Shown: positions 10,872 to 22,210 of the stretch, one piece after another
How the letters are laid out: every line of letters begins with the position of its first letter
Position numbering within the stretch: the stretch's first letter is position 1
Notes under the pieces: generated by a model
Told to the model about the DNA's origin: nothing
The model's database searches: none
Seen by the model: the letters and a program-made list of their open reading frames with translations, nothing else
Assembly: GCF_050003625.1 (NCBI RefSeq)
Contig: NC_134400.1
Location: forward strand, 46,055,096 to 46,119,095
Direction of reading: 5' to 3'
DNA: 64,000 nucleotides
Origin: Haematobia irritans
Lineage: Eukaryota > Arthropoda > Insecta > Diptera > Muscidae
Program-made: the position numbers and the translations under genes

Positions 10872-12629
10872 ACAAGTATATACGGCCGTAAGTTCGGCCA
10901 GGCCGAAGCTTATGTACCCTCCACCATGGATTGCGTAGAAACTCCTACTGAAGACTGTCATCCACAATCGAGTTACTTGGGTTGCGGTAACACTTGCCGA
11001 TGGCAAGGTATCTTAAAACTTCCTAACACCGTAATATATACCACATAGTCCATACGTTGTATATATTAAACTAAAAAAAGCCGATTAAATACGTATATAA
11101 TTATGTTTAAAGTTTCTATAGAAATAAAATTTTGACAAAATAAAATTTTGACAACATTTTCTATAGAAGTAAAATTTGGAAAAAATTTTCTATAGAAATA
11201 GAATTTGGATAAAATTTTTTATAGAAATAAAATTCTGACAAAATTTTCTATAGAAATAAAATTTTGACAAAATTTTCAATAAAAATAAAATTTTGACAAA
11301 ATGTTCTATAGAAATAAAATTTTGACAAAATTTTCTATAGAAATAAAATTGTGACAAAATTTTCTATAGAAATAACATTTTGGTAGATTATTTTTGGCTC
11401 GAGTGGCAACCATGATTATGAACCGATAAGGACCAATTTTTGTGTGATTGGTGATCGCCTATATATAACTATAGACCGATATGGACCAATTTTGGCATGG
11501 TTATTATCGGCCTTATACCAACACCACGTTGCAAATTTCAACCGGATAGGATGAATTTTGCTCCTTTAAGAGGCTCCGGAGATCAAATCTGGGGAACGGT
11601 TTATATGGGGGCTATATCTAATTATGGACCGATATGGACCAATTCTTGCATGGTTATTAGAGACCATATACTAACACCACGTACCCAATTTCAACCGGAT
11701 CGGATGAATTTTGCTCCTCTAAGAGGCTCCGGAGGTCAAATATGGGGATTATGGACAGACATGGACCAATTTTGGCATGGTTGTTAGAGACAATATACTA
11801 ACACCACGGACCAAATTTCAATCGGATCGGATGACTTATACTCCTCTAAGAGGCTCCGGAGGTCAAATCTGGGGATCGGTTTATATGGGGGCTATATATA
11901 ATTATGGGCCGATGTGCACCAATTTTTGCATGGTCATTAGAGAATATATACCAACACCATGTACCAAATTCCAGCCGGATCGGATGAAATTTGCTTCTCT
12001 TAGAGGCTCCGCAAGCCAAATCGGGGGATCGGTTTATATGGGGACTATATATAATTATGGACCGATGTGGACCAATTTTTGCATGGTCATTAGAGAATAT
12101 ATACCAACACCATGTACCAAATGTCAGCCGGATCGGCTGAAAGTTGCTTCTTTTAGAGCAATCGTAAGCCAAATTTGGGGGTCCGTTTATATGGGGGCTA
12201 TACGTAAAATTGGACCGATGTGGACCAATTTTTGCATGGTTGTTAGAGACCATATACTAACACCATCTACTAAATTTCAGCCGGATCGGATGAAATTTGC
12301 TTGTTTTAGAGCAATCACAAGCCAAATTTGGGGGTACGTTTATATGGGGCTATACGTAAAAGTGGACCGATATGGCCCATTTGCAATACCATCCGACCTA
12401 CATCAATAACAACTACTTGTGCCAAGTTTCAAGTCGATAGCTTGTTTCGTTCGGAAGTTAGCGTGATTTCAACAGACGGGCGGACGGTCGGACATGCTCA
12501 GATCGACTCAGAATTTCACCACTACCCAGAATATATATACTTTATGGGGTCTTAGAGCAATATTTCGATGTGTTACAAACGGAATGACAAAGTTAATATA
12601 CCCCCATCCTATGGTGGAGGGTATAAAAA
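10872..12629 (+). mobile_element. Family A element, complete copy inserted in the R1-like LINE
   Basis: The 5' end is ACAAGTATATACGGCCGTAA, with hairpin TTCGGCCAGGCCGAA and TACCCTCCACCATGG. A ~200-bp leader follows, then a 29-bp array (11110-11385), the linker GGTAGATTATTTTTGGCTCG at about 11383, then 153-bp units (anchors at 11878, 12031, 12184 and 12337, each 153 apart). The 3' end has GACGGGCGGACGG and CCTATGGTGGAGGGTATAAA. LINE coding resumes straight after it at 12630 (KAPGPDGI-like), so this is a clean insertion. The long ORF at 11777-12409 follows the 51-codon repeat and is not accepted as a gene. Confidence 0.9.
11110..11385 (+). repeat. 29-bp tandem array within family A
   Basis: About ten degenerate copies of TTTTGACAAAATTTTCTATA plus GAAATAAAA (29 bp). 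There are no unique spacers. Confidence 0.9.
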
Positions 12630-12880
12630 GGCACCCGGGCCTGACGGCATAAAGAGATAGCAACCAAGCGACTAAAAAATCTACTTGCTATGCACATCAG
12701 TTGTCTGATAGGAGGCATTTTCACTGATGTGTGAGAAGAACAAAGACTAGTTCTCAGCATCAAGGTCAAGGGCGACAACGCGTCGCCATGGTCGTACAGA
12801 CCATTGTGCATGTTGGACACAGCTGGAAAATGCTCATCAAACCAAGACTTGACCAGGCTGTCATGACTCTTAGGGAGCCA
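12630..12880 (+). pseudogene. R1-like LINE remnant, part 2 (start of RT)
   Basis: Immediately after the A element, AAGGCACCCGGGCCTGACGG encodes KAPGPDG, the conserved RT entry motif of R1/I/LOA-type LINEs. The following ~240 bp is degenerate RT sequence with stops, ended by the SINE at about 12881. It joins part 1 (10871) once the A insertion is removed. Confidence 0.75.
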
Positions 12881-13222
12881 CCGTGGTGCAATGGTTAGCA
12901 TGCCCGCCTTGCATACACGAGGTCGTGGGTTCGATTCCTGCTTCGACCGAACACCAAAAAGTTTTTCAGCGGTGGATTATCCCACCTCAGTAATGCTGGT
13001 GACATTTCTGAGGGTTTCAAAGCTTCTCTAAGTGGTTTCACTGCAATGTGGAACGCCGTTCGGACTCGGCTATAAAAAGGAGGTCCCTTGTCATTGAGCT
13101 TAACATGGAATCGGGCAGCACTCAGTGATAAGAGAGAAGTTCACCAATGTGGTATCACAATGGACTGAATAGTGTAAGTGAGCCTGATACATCGGGCTGC
13201 CACCTAACCTAACCTAATCTAA
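12881..13222 (+). mobile_element. tRNA-derived SINE with LINE-type 3' tail, copy 1
   Basis: The head GGAGCCACCGTGGTGCAATG contains an A box (TGGTGCAATGGTTAGCATG) and a B box (GGGTTCGATTCC), the internal RNA polymerase III promoter. The ~340-bp body ends with AATGTGGTATCACAATGGAC, AGTGAGCCTGA, CGGGCTGCCAC and a CCTAACCTAA tail. The last ~70 bp match the 3' end of the LINE at 23126-25858, so it probably moves with that LINE's enzyme. It interrupts the R1-like LINE. A clear target duplication was not found. Confidence 0.9.
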
Positions 13223-13680
13223 GGTCTGTCCGCGAGGCAATGCAGATTTAAACCTGGAAAATCGACACTTGGAGTCCTTAAGGAAGTATCAGACGCCGTC
13301 TGGGCGACACAACAGGACAGTCACACTTCGAGATCTATAATTCTACTGGCGACGCTTGATATTAAGAATACTTTCAACAGCCTAAGGTGGGCAGACGTAA
13401 TATATGTACATCCTAGGGTTATTGCACATACCAAAATACTTTACGGAAATATTGAAAAACTATCTTAAGGACCGAGTTTTGATATATGACACTATACAGG
13501 GCCCTAGAAGAATGGAGGTAACTCAGCTGCCGCACAAATCTAAATCCTCGAACCAGACCTCTGGAACGCAAGATACGACGAGGTATTGAAAATACCCATG
13601 CTAAACGATACATTCCTTGTTGGCTACGCTGACAACTTAGCCTCTGTGATAAAAGCGAGAAATACTGAAGAGGCTCAACA
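13223..13680 (+). pseudogene. R1-like LINE remnant, part 3 (RT core)
   Basis: Reads ATLDIKNTFNSLRWADV (the D-containing RT motif; DIKNTFN for the usual DxxNAFN), LGPDLWNARYDEVLK and FLVGYADNLASVIKARN. The catalytic YADD is YADN here, which would inactivate the enzyme. The GS-LGPDLWN-YD pattern is typical of R1-clade LINEs. Several frameshifts separate these blocks. It stops at 13680, where a family A fragment begins. Confidence 0.8.
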
Positions 13681-14676
13681 CCACGTTCCAAATTTGAACC
13701 GGATCGAATGAAGTTTGCTCCTCCAAGAGGCTCCGTAGGTCAAATCTGTAGAACGGTTTATATGGGGGCTATATATAATTTTGGACCAATTCTGGCACGG
13801 TTGTTAAAAATCATATACCAACACCGTATACCAATTTTCAGCCGGAACGGATGAAATTTGCTTCTCTTTGAGGCTCCGCAAATCTTATCTGGGGGTCGGT
13901 TTATATGGCGGCTATATATAATTATAGACCGATGTGGACCAATTTTTGCATGGTTGTTAGAGATCATATACCAACACCATGTACCAAATTTCAGCCGGAT
14001 CGGATGAAATATGCTTCTGTTAGAGGCTCCGCAAGCCAAATCTGAGGGTCCGTTTATATGGGGGCTATACGTAAAAGTGGACCGATATGGCCCATTTGCA
14101 ATACCATCCGACCTAGGTTAGGTTAGGTTAGGTTAGGTGGCAGCCCGATGTATCAGGCTCACTTAGACTATTCAGTCCATTGTGATACCACATTGGTGGA
14201 CTTCTCTCTTATCACTGAGTGCTGCCCGATTCCATGTTATGCTCAATGACAAGGGTCCGAACGGCGTTCCACATTGCAGTGAAACCACTTAGAGAAGCTT
14301 TTAAAACCCTCAGAAATGTCACCAGCATTACTGAGGTGGGATAATCCACCGCTGAACAACTTTTTGGTGTTCGGTCGAAACAGGAATCGAACCCACGACC
14401 TTGTGTACGCAAGGCGGGCATGCTAACCATTGCACCACGGTGGCTCCCATCCGACCTACATCAATAACAACTACTTGTGCCATGTTTCAACTAACTTCGT
14501 TCGGAAGTTAGCGTGATTTCAACAGATGGACGGACGGACATGCTCAGATCGACTCAGAATTTCACCACGACCCAGAATATATATACTTTATGGGGTCTTA
14601 GAGCAATATTTCGATGTGTTACAAACGGAATGACAAAGTTAATATACCCCCCTTCCTATGGTGGGGGGTATAAAAA
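13681..14676 (+). mobile_element. Family A element, 5'-truncated, containing a SINE
   Basis: Starts abruptly inside a 153-bp unit (CACCACGTTCCAAATTTG), with no 5' terminus or 29-bp array. It contains about three units and the standard 3' end (GACGGACGGACATGCTC, then CCTATGGTGGGGGGTATAAA). A SINE splits it at 14116-14446. LINE sequence resumes at 14677. Confidence 0.85.
14116..14446 (-). mobile_element. tRNA-derived SINE, copy 2, with target duplication
   Basis: The same SINE as at 12881, reversed: it starts with TTAGG repeats and ends CACGGTGGCTC. It is flanked by 12-bp duplications CCATCCGACCTA at 14104-14115 and 14447-14458. The target is the 3' region of the A element, which restores perfectly when the SINE is removed. 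Confidence 0.95.
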
Positions 14677-15664
14677 AATCGGACTGCTGCTACAAGCGAG
14701 ACGGCATCTGCCTCTAGAAATAGAAGTGCACATATACAATACAATATGGTAATCCTAACATGGCAGTAAATGACATACATGGGACTAAGAATGGAGTCGA
14801 AGCTCCAGGAAGATCGGGTACGCAACGGAAGATCCAGGAAGATCGGGTACGCAACGGAAAAATCTGCTATGATAACATCGCTACTAAGCAGGCCGATGGT
14901 AAACATGAGGGGCCCTCGTCCAAGCAGAGGAAGGATACACATGGAGATGACTAACGATATACTCTTCTATGATTGTGAGAGACGAAATAGAGCGAAAAGG
15001 CTGATTTCAATACAGAAAACGGCATATCTGAGAAGCACTTCAGCATACCGTACAATATCTGGGAAAGCCGCATGAGTAATAGAAGCAACGGTCCCGATAG
15101 ACCCCCTGGCGATTAAGCGGCAAAAGCTTTTCGAAGCTAAATACGAAGGCGCGAAAAACTTTATACCGAAAATTCAACAACAGGCCAGAGATAAATGAAA
15201 AAACGATGGAGGAACGAGACAAATGGCAAATGAACACACCGACTTATACCGACATAGAATTATGGCGATAGGGAAAATATAGAGAAGTGACGTATTACAA
15301 GACTCAGATACTCTCTGGTCATGGATGCTATCGAAAGTATCTGCTCCCTAAGGGGAAATGCTGGTCAGAAACCTATATTTGCAAGACCTAACGGATAATG
15401 CCGAGTTTACATTCTTTAGATGTAGCCGGTGGACAAGATGGCGGGCTCCTCTTGAAGATGAAATTGGACATATCTCTCCGGGATATATAATCCAGAAGAT
15501 GGTACAAAGTGAGACGAACTGGGAGGCTATAAGGCGTTTTGTAGAACACGTTCTCCGCAGTACAAAAAGTTGTCATGGACGACGACATGAGAAAAGTAAG
15601 CTTTAGTTTGGATGCGGACTGAAAGGAGGCGGACACAGACCACGTGGATCCGAGGTGGTAATCA
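14677..15664 (+). pseudogene. R1-like LINE remnant, part 4 (C-terminal region)
   Basis: Degenerate C-terminal half of the R1-like ORF2. It reads RLISIQKTAYLRSTSAYRTISGKAA (about 15000-15075), then QILSGHGCYRKYLL, and DNAEFTFFRCSRWTRWRAPLE followed by ISPGYIIQKMVQSETNWEAIRRF (about 15395-15540). This order (GHG-RKYL, HxFFxC, LE-IGxISPxNI) is the R1-type C terminus; one of the usual zinc-binding residues is replaced. A short 27-bp tandem duplication occurs at about 14805-14858. Confidence 0.75.
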
Positions 15665-15944
15665 TAACCCGAGGAAAGAGGAATGGGGTTTTAGCCGCTA
15701 TCGTCAATTGTGATAGAGTACAGCACACTGGTGAACATACTCTCAGGTGCATAAAGCATTTTCTCATCCTTACCTGCAAAAAATTAAATTAAATATAATT
15801 AAATAATTTATATTACATTAGATTTAATTTAATAATAAAAAATAAATTTAATTAATACATAAAATATTTATAGTCATAACACCTAGATTGCTGTTAACAT
15901 TCCGAATTTAAATTTTTCATCTCGGCTTGTTTGAATTTTTGCAG
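15665..15944. other. LINE 3' trailer and end of the fz intron
   Basis: Probable LINE 3' untranslated sequence to about 15778 (ends GCAAAAAATTAAATT), then AT-rich intron and the acceptor TTGAATTTTTGCAG of the fz exon. Confidence 0.5.
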
Positions 15945-16170
15945 GGTCATCGCCAGTCGACAGCATGTGCAATTTTGTTCATGGCATTGTACTTTTGCTA
16001 CATGGCAGCCTTTGCCTGGTGGTCATGTTTGGCATTTGCCTGGTTTCTGGCAGCTGGTCTCAAATGGGGTCATGAAGCCATTGAAAATAAATCACATCTC
16101 TTCCATTTGGTGGCATGGGCCATACCGGCTTTGCAAACAATTTCCGTATTGGCATTGGCCAAAGTTGAAG
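15945..16170 (+). CDS. fz: frizzled receptor, internal coding exon (TM3 to TM4)
   Basis: The acceptor TTTTTGCAG is followed by GGT CAT CGC CAG, continuing the previous exon in phase 0. The exon is 226 bp (75 codons plus one base) and ends in a GTAAGT donor, so the next intron is phase 1. It encodes TM3 (residues resembling LFMALYFCYMAAFAWW and LAFAWFLAAG), the second intracellular loop (LKWGHEAIENKSHLF) and TM4 (HLVAWAIPALQTISVLALAKVEG). These blocks are hallmarks of Frizzled family receptors and nearly match Drosophila Fz1. The next exon should begin with the second extracellular loop (the GDILSGVCFVG-like region in flies); I could not find it in the remaining 47.8 kb. The frame is intact, so the gene is presumably functional despite its repeat-filled introns. 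Confidence 0.95.
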
Positions 16171-17106
16171 GTAAGTTAAAAATAGAAAAAATATAAACCA
16201 GTGTAATAATTTATTTGCGAAAATATTAAAGAAATAAATTTGATTTTAATAAAACTTTAATGAAAATTCTTTTGCCACAGTGTGAATATTGTGGCGGAAA
16301 AGCGACACCTTTAGTTAGTCACACATCTATAGATATTCTTATGTTTTGTCCCACCACGCCTTAGGCTCATGGTAAATTTAATGCCTTTTTTGTGTTAGGC
16401 CAAGTTTTGCTTTTTTTGTGTTTGCAGAACTTGAAACGTGGCCAGAATCTCAAAATGGTCTCACGTTTCCATGTAAGTCATGAGTCTTGGTGTAGCAAGA
16501 AAAAAATGGACACAAGCTTTGTCACAGTTAAAGATATTAATTATCGAAACTGCCTGGCAGCCATGCAGACAGACAGTGGTATGGGGCCTAGCTTCAATGA
16601 ATCATCATCATTAGGGATTGTCTTGTTTTTTTTTTATGAATTCCGGGTCCTATATTTCCAAGTTTTTTATTTAAAAAACAAAATGGTACTATAATCACTT
16701 CAATTTCCCATTTATTACTCGCTCTTTTTTCCAAAAATAAAAACGCAAAACTTTTAGACTTTGGAAAAAAAAAAAACAAAAATCATTAAAAAGAATATAT
16801 CCTACATAATCCATGTTTTTCCTTAAAGCGTGACGAATTTTTAATGGACTTCCCCTGCATCTTTCTTTTGGAGGATTTGCAAACATGATCTTCCTTCATA
16901 AGCTGTCTTCCTTTTTATTTGGTATCGATGTAGAGCTCTAGCACGAAGTAAATTTGCATATTTTCAACTAAACCATGACTGCTGTCTTTAAAAAGTCTAA
17001 CAAGAGGAGAACCAGTAATGTGGGTGTATTATTTTTCTGTTTGGCATAGTCGTGCCTTTTTTCTAACTTAACAAAAAGGAGGGTGGTGAGAAAAAGACGG
17101 CAAATG
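16171..17106. other. fz intron, no gene seen
   Basis: Opens with the strong donor GTAAGTTAAA. No exon with Frizzled ECL2/TM5 sequence, no repeat family and no long frame was found. Confidence 0.6.
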
Positions 17107-18516
17107 AGAGACAAAATTTTGTATAGAAATAAAATTTTGACAAATTTTCCTATAGAAGAAAAATTTTGATAAAATTTGAATATAGAAATAACATTTTGAC
17201 AAAATTTTCTAAAACAAATAAAATTTTGTCAAAAAATTTTATGTACAAATAAAATTTTGACAAAATTTTTTACACAAATAAAATTTTGAGAAAATTTTCT
17301 ATAGAAATAAAATTTTGACACAATTTTCTATAGAAATAAAATTTTGCCAACATTTTCTATAAAAATAAAATTGTGCCAACATTTTCTATAGAAATAAATT
17401 TTTGATAAAATCTTCTAAAGAAATAAAATTGTGACAGAAGTTTTCTTAGCAAAACAATGTTGACAAAATTTTGTATAGAAATAAAATTTTGACATTTTCT
17501 ATAGAAATAACATTTTGACAAAATATTCTACAGAAATGAAATTTTGACAAAATTTTCCATAGAAATAAAATTTTGATAAAAATTTCTATACAAATAAATT
17601 TTTGGCAAAATTTTCTGTGGAAATATAATTTTGACAAAATAAAAATAAAATTTGTCACAAAATTTTCTTTAGCAAAAAAATTTGACAAAATTTTCTAAAG
17701 AAATAAAATTTAAAACAAAATCTTCTTAGCAAAAAAAAAATATTGACAAAATTTTCTGTAGCAAAAACATTTTGACAACATTTTCTATAGAAATACAATT
17801 GGGACATTTTTTATAGAAATAAAATTTTGACAAAATTTTCTATAGTAATGAAATTTTGACAAACATTTTTATAGAAATAAAATTTCGACAACATTTTTTA
17901 AAGAAATAAAATTTTGACAAAATTTGCTATTGAATTAAAATTTTGACAAAATTATTTACAGAAATAAAATTTTGAGAAAATTTTCTGTAGAAATAAAATT
18001 TCGACAAAATTTTTTTAAAAATATAATTTTTCGAAAATTTTCTATAGAAATAAAATTTTGACAACATTTTCTGTAGAAACAAAATTTTGACAACATTTTC
18101 TGTAGAAATAAAATTTTGACAACATTTTCTATAGTAATAAAATTTCGACAAAATTTTCTATAGTAATAAAATGTTGACAAAATATTCTATAGAAATAAAA
18201 TTTTGACAAAATTTTGTAAAGAAATTAAATTTCGACAAAAATTTTCTATAGAAATAAAATTTTGACAAAAATTTTCTACAGCAATAAAATTTCGATAAAA
18301 TATTCTATAGAAATAAATTTTTGACAAAATATTCTATAGAAATAAAATTTGTACAAAATTTTCTAAAAAAATAAAATATTGAAAAATGTTTCTATAGACA
18401 TAAAATTTTGACAAAATTTTCTTCTGCAATAAAATTGTGACAACTTTTCCTATAGAAGTAAAATTTTGACAAAATTTGTATATAGAAATAAAATCTTAAA
18501 AAAATTATCTATAAAA
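17107..18516 (+). repeat. 29-bp tandem array, long block (left part)
   Basis: About 1.4 kb of degenerate copies of TTTTGACAAAATTTTCTATA plus GAAATAAAA. Copies vary (GCAATAAAA, TCTGTAGAAA and similar), and some have indels. It continues at 20101-20680 on the far side of an inserted A element, so the two blocks were once one array. No A-family terminus flanks the outer ends, so the array exists apart from a complete element here. Confidence 0.9.
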
Positions 18517-20100
18517 ACAAGTATAAACGGCCGTAAGTTCGGCCAGGCCGAAGCTTATGTACCCTCCACCATGGATTGCGTAGAAACTTCTACTGAAGAC
18601 TGTCATCCACAATCGAATTACTTGGGTTGCGGTAACACTTGCCGATGGCAAGGTATCTTAAAACTTCCTAACATCGACTTCTAAACTACAAGGTAGTCCA
18701 TACGTAGAATATATTAAACTAAAAAAGGCCGATTAAATACGTATATAATTATGTTTAAACTTTCTATAGAAATAAAATTTTGACAACATTTTCTATAGAA
18801 GTAAAATTTGGAAAAAATTTTCTATAGAAATAAAATTTGGAAAAAAATTTTGACAAAATTTTCTATAGAAATAAAATTTTTAAAAAATTTCTATAGAAAT
18901 AAAATTTTTACAAAATTTTCTATAGAAATAACATTTAGACAATGTTTTCCATAAAAATAAAATTTTGGTAGATTATTTTTGGCTCGAGTGGCAACCATGA
19001 ATATGAACCGATATGGACCAATTTTTGTGTGATTGAGGATCGGCTATATATAACTATAGACCGATATGGCCCAATTTTGGCATGGATATTAGCGGCCTTA
19101 TACTAACACCACGTTGCAAATTTCAACCGGATCGGATGAATTTTGCTCCTCCAAGAGTCTCCGGAGATCAAATCTGGGGAACGGTTTATATGGGGAATAT
19201 ATCTAATTATGGACCGATATGGACCAATTCTTGCGTGTTTGTTAGAGACGACATTCTAACACCATGTTCAAAATTTCAACCGGATCGGATGAATTTTGCT
19301 CCTCCAAGAGGCTCCAGAGGACAAATCTGGGAATCTATTTATATGGGGGCTATATATAATTATGGACCGATATGGACCAATTTTTGCATGGTCATTAGCG
19401 AACATATACCAACACCATGTACCAAATTTCAGCCGGATCGGATGAAATTTTCGTTTCTTAGAGGCTCCGCAAGCCTAATCGGGGGATCGATTTATATGGG
19501 GGCTATATATAATTATGGACCGATGTGGACCAATTTTTGCGTGGTTGTTAGAGAACGTATACCAATACCATGTACCAAATTTCAGCCGGATCGGATGAAA
19601 TTTGCTTCTCTTAGAGGCTCCGCAAGCCAAATCGGGGGATCGGTTTATATGGGGGCTATATATAATTATGGACCGATGTGGACCAATTTTTGCATGGTTG
19701 GTAGAGACCATACACTAACACCATGTACCAAATTTCAGCCGGATCGGATGAAATTTGGTTTTCTTAGTGGCTCCGCAAACCAAATCGGGGGATCGGTTTA
19801 TATGGGGGCTATATGTAATTATGGACCGGTATGAACCAATTTTTGCATGGTTGTTAGAGACCGTATAGTAACATCATGTACTAAATTTCAGCCGTATCGG
19901 ATGAAATTTGCTTCTCTTAGAGCGATCGCAAGCCAAATTTGGGGGTCCGTTTATATGGGGGCTATACGTACAAGATCGACTCACAATTTCACCACGACCC
20001 AGAATATATATACTTTATGGGGTCTTAGAGCAATATTTCGATGTGTTACAAACGGAATGACAAAGTTAATATACCCCCCATCCTATGGTGGAGGGTATAA
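18517..20100 (+). mobile_element. Family A element, complete copy inserted in a 29-bp array
   Basis: Starts ACAAGTATAAACGGCCGTAA with the GGCCAGGCCGAA hairpin, then its own short 29-bp array (18755-18965), linker GGTAGATTATTTTTGGCTCG, five or more 153-bp units, and an end CCTATGGTGGAGGGTATAA. The GACGG tract is deleted (the unit at ~19970 jumps straight to ATCGACTCACAATTTC). A 250-codon open frame (19082-19834) and a reverse-strand open frame over the same units arise from the 153-bp period. Confidence 0.9.
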
Positions 20101-20680
20101 TAAAATTTTACAAAATTTTCTAAAAAATAAAATTTTGGCAAACTCTTCTATAGAAATAAAATCTTGACAATATTTTCTATAGAACTAAACTTTCGACAAC
20201 ATTTTTTATAGAAATAAAATTCTGACAAAATTTTCTATAGGGAAAAATTTTCTATTGATATAAATTTTCTATAGATACAAAATATCTATAGAAATAAAAT
20301 TTTGACAAAATTGTTGACAAATTTTCTACAGAAAAAAATCTTTATATTAATTTTCTAAAAAAAAATAAAATAAAATTTTGACAAAAGTTTTAATAGAACT
20401 AATATCGTGACAAAATTTTCTATAGAAATAAAATTTTAACAAAATTTTCGATAAAATTAAAACGTTGATAAAATATTCTTTAGCACAAACATTTTGACAA
20501 AATTTTCTATAGAAATAAAATTTTTGACAAAAAATTGTATATAAAAACAAAATTTTGAGAAAATTTTCGATAAAAACAAAATTTTGAGAAATATTTCAAT
20601 TAAAACAAAATTTTGCGATAATTTTCTATAATATTTGTTGGTAGTTTTCGGTAAAATTTTCTTCAAATTGTGATAGATTA
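20101..20680 (+). repeat. 29-bp tandem array, right part
   Basis: Continuation of the 17107-18516 array after the A insertion. More degenerate towards the right end, fading into unique sequence near 20660-20680. Confidence 0.85.
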
Positions 20681-22210
20681 TGAAATTTATTTTAGCTTTT
20701 CCAACTGATATTATCCTACCTCCTTCTTGTATCTTCTTCCATGAATATGCTTCGCATTTACCATTAACTATGTCTCTCTGATTTTTGTCTTCCCATCTTT
20801 TTCGATTTTAATTCGTAGTCTGTCTGCTTTTCTCCCTTCCATCGTTTGGTTGTAAGACTTTATTACTTACTTTATTAACAACTTTTAACAGGAATTTGTC
20901 GGTGTTTGTTTTTGTGATTTGAATATTTAAACAGCCGCTGTAAATGAGAATTTTGCATTTCCACGAAGAAACAAAAAGTGCTAAACAAAGAATAATTTAC
21001 GCGATAAATGGATGGTTCTTTTTTGTGTTTCTTTATTATTTTCTTTTGTGTTATATAAGCCAAACACATGTGTATCAAATGCTTTGCATTGTCTATTTAA
21101 ACCATATTTTATGAATGTGGAAAAAATTTGAGTTTCCGACCTGTAAGGTTTTCACATCAGGCATTTCCAGCTGGGACTCCCTTTACCAAATAATTTTGGA
21201 GGTAACTTTGATTAAAATTTGTAAAGAATTAATTATGATCACCGTAATAGGCCGGTGATGGTAAGTCTATACAAGAAAGAAAATACATCGTCATCAAAAT
21301 TTTGCACGCCGATTAAGAATTTTATCTCAAGTAACCCAATTTCCTATGCCATCTTTGATATACGCCAAGGGAAACATTTCACTCACCACTTACAATAATT
21401 TAAAGCTTCAATGCAATACACCATCTCAGCAACCCTCATACTTATTTGCTCCAGTAAAATTCCTTTTAACAACAAAACTAAAAAGAAAAAAATAATTGAA
21501 AATTGCATTTCCAAAACAACAATTGAATTTCATTGATTCCTATAAATATATATTGATGTTTTCGGGTACTTTAAGTATAAAAAGGGGGGTGGGGGGCGTC
21601 ATTGCTTTCAATCGCAATTTGGCAAAACTGAAAATCAAGAAAATTCTAATGCACTATAGATCAATATTGTGAGCCTTTGTAAGTCCATAAACAAAAGAAA
21701 TCATTGCTAGACCGGATATGAAGTAAAAGGCTTTCCTATCAACATCCACCCGCAAATGTTAGTAAATCGCAAATAATCACATATGAGGGGGCCAAAATGG
21801 ATATATGACTCAGAGCCCAAGAGGATATGGCTAAACTACATTTATGCTTTATAAAATTGAGTTACTTCCATTGTTCGGAAAAATAATGGCCATAGAACAT
21901 AGAAGACCTATTGAACAATTGGTAGAGTTTTCTGAAGGAAGGAAATAGAAGGTTTTCTTCAAGGCAGCAAAATAAAATCGTTATCAAGGGAAGGTTGGAT
22001 TGTATCAGTAATTTGCTTAAAGCAATTTTTGTCAAGACATTTGAGAGGCATTTTCCATGTTTTTATGGCACATAGTAATTTGTACTCCCTTCTTGCATTG
22101 AACTTTTGCCTATTATATCTAGAGTAGTGTTAGAGAGAGTGCAGAGAGTATTTGATTACAAGTGTTTGTTATGGACAATTTTTATGAGTACACTTTACTA
22201 GTAAATGAGT
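20681..22210. other. fz intron, no gene seen
   Basis: Unique-looking AT-rich DNA. The only local oddity is a G-rich run (AAAAGGGGGGTGGGGGGCG) near 21580. No exon or element recognised. Confidence 0.6.

Noticed and set aside
12890..12960. tRNA gene with A and B boxes
   Set aside because: It is the head of a SINE found three times with the same ~340-bp body and tail; no cloverleaf acceptor pairing.
16391..16694. Possible next fz exon or a 100-codon gene after TTTGCAG at ~16427
   Set aside because: The translation (LKRGQNLKMVSRFHVS...) shows no Frizzled ECL2/TM5 motif and no conserved donor; the pieces look random.
17107..18516. CRISPR-like array (29-bp repeats)
   Set aside because: Repeats are directly adjacent with no unique spacers, highly variable, and in an animal genome.
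19082..19834. 250-codon open frame of 51-residue repeats (also 11777-12409, 56788-57636, 3577-3981 and reverse frames)
   Set aside because: They follow the 153-bp repeat unit, occur on both strands, start and stop at arbitrary units, and have no splice or promoter context. Kept only as a question about the unit itself.
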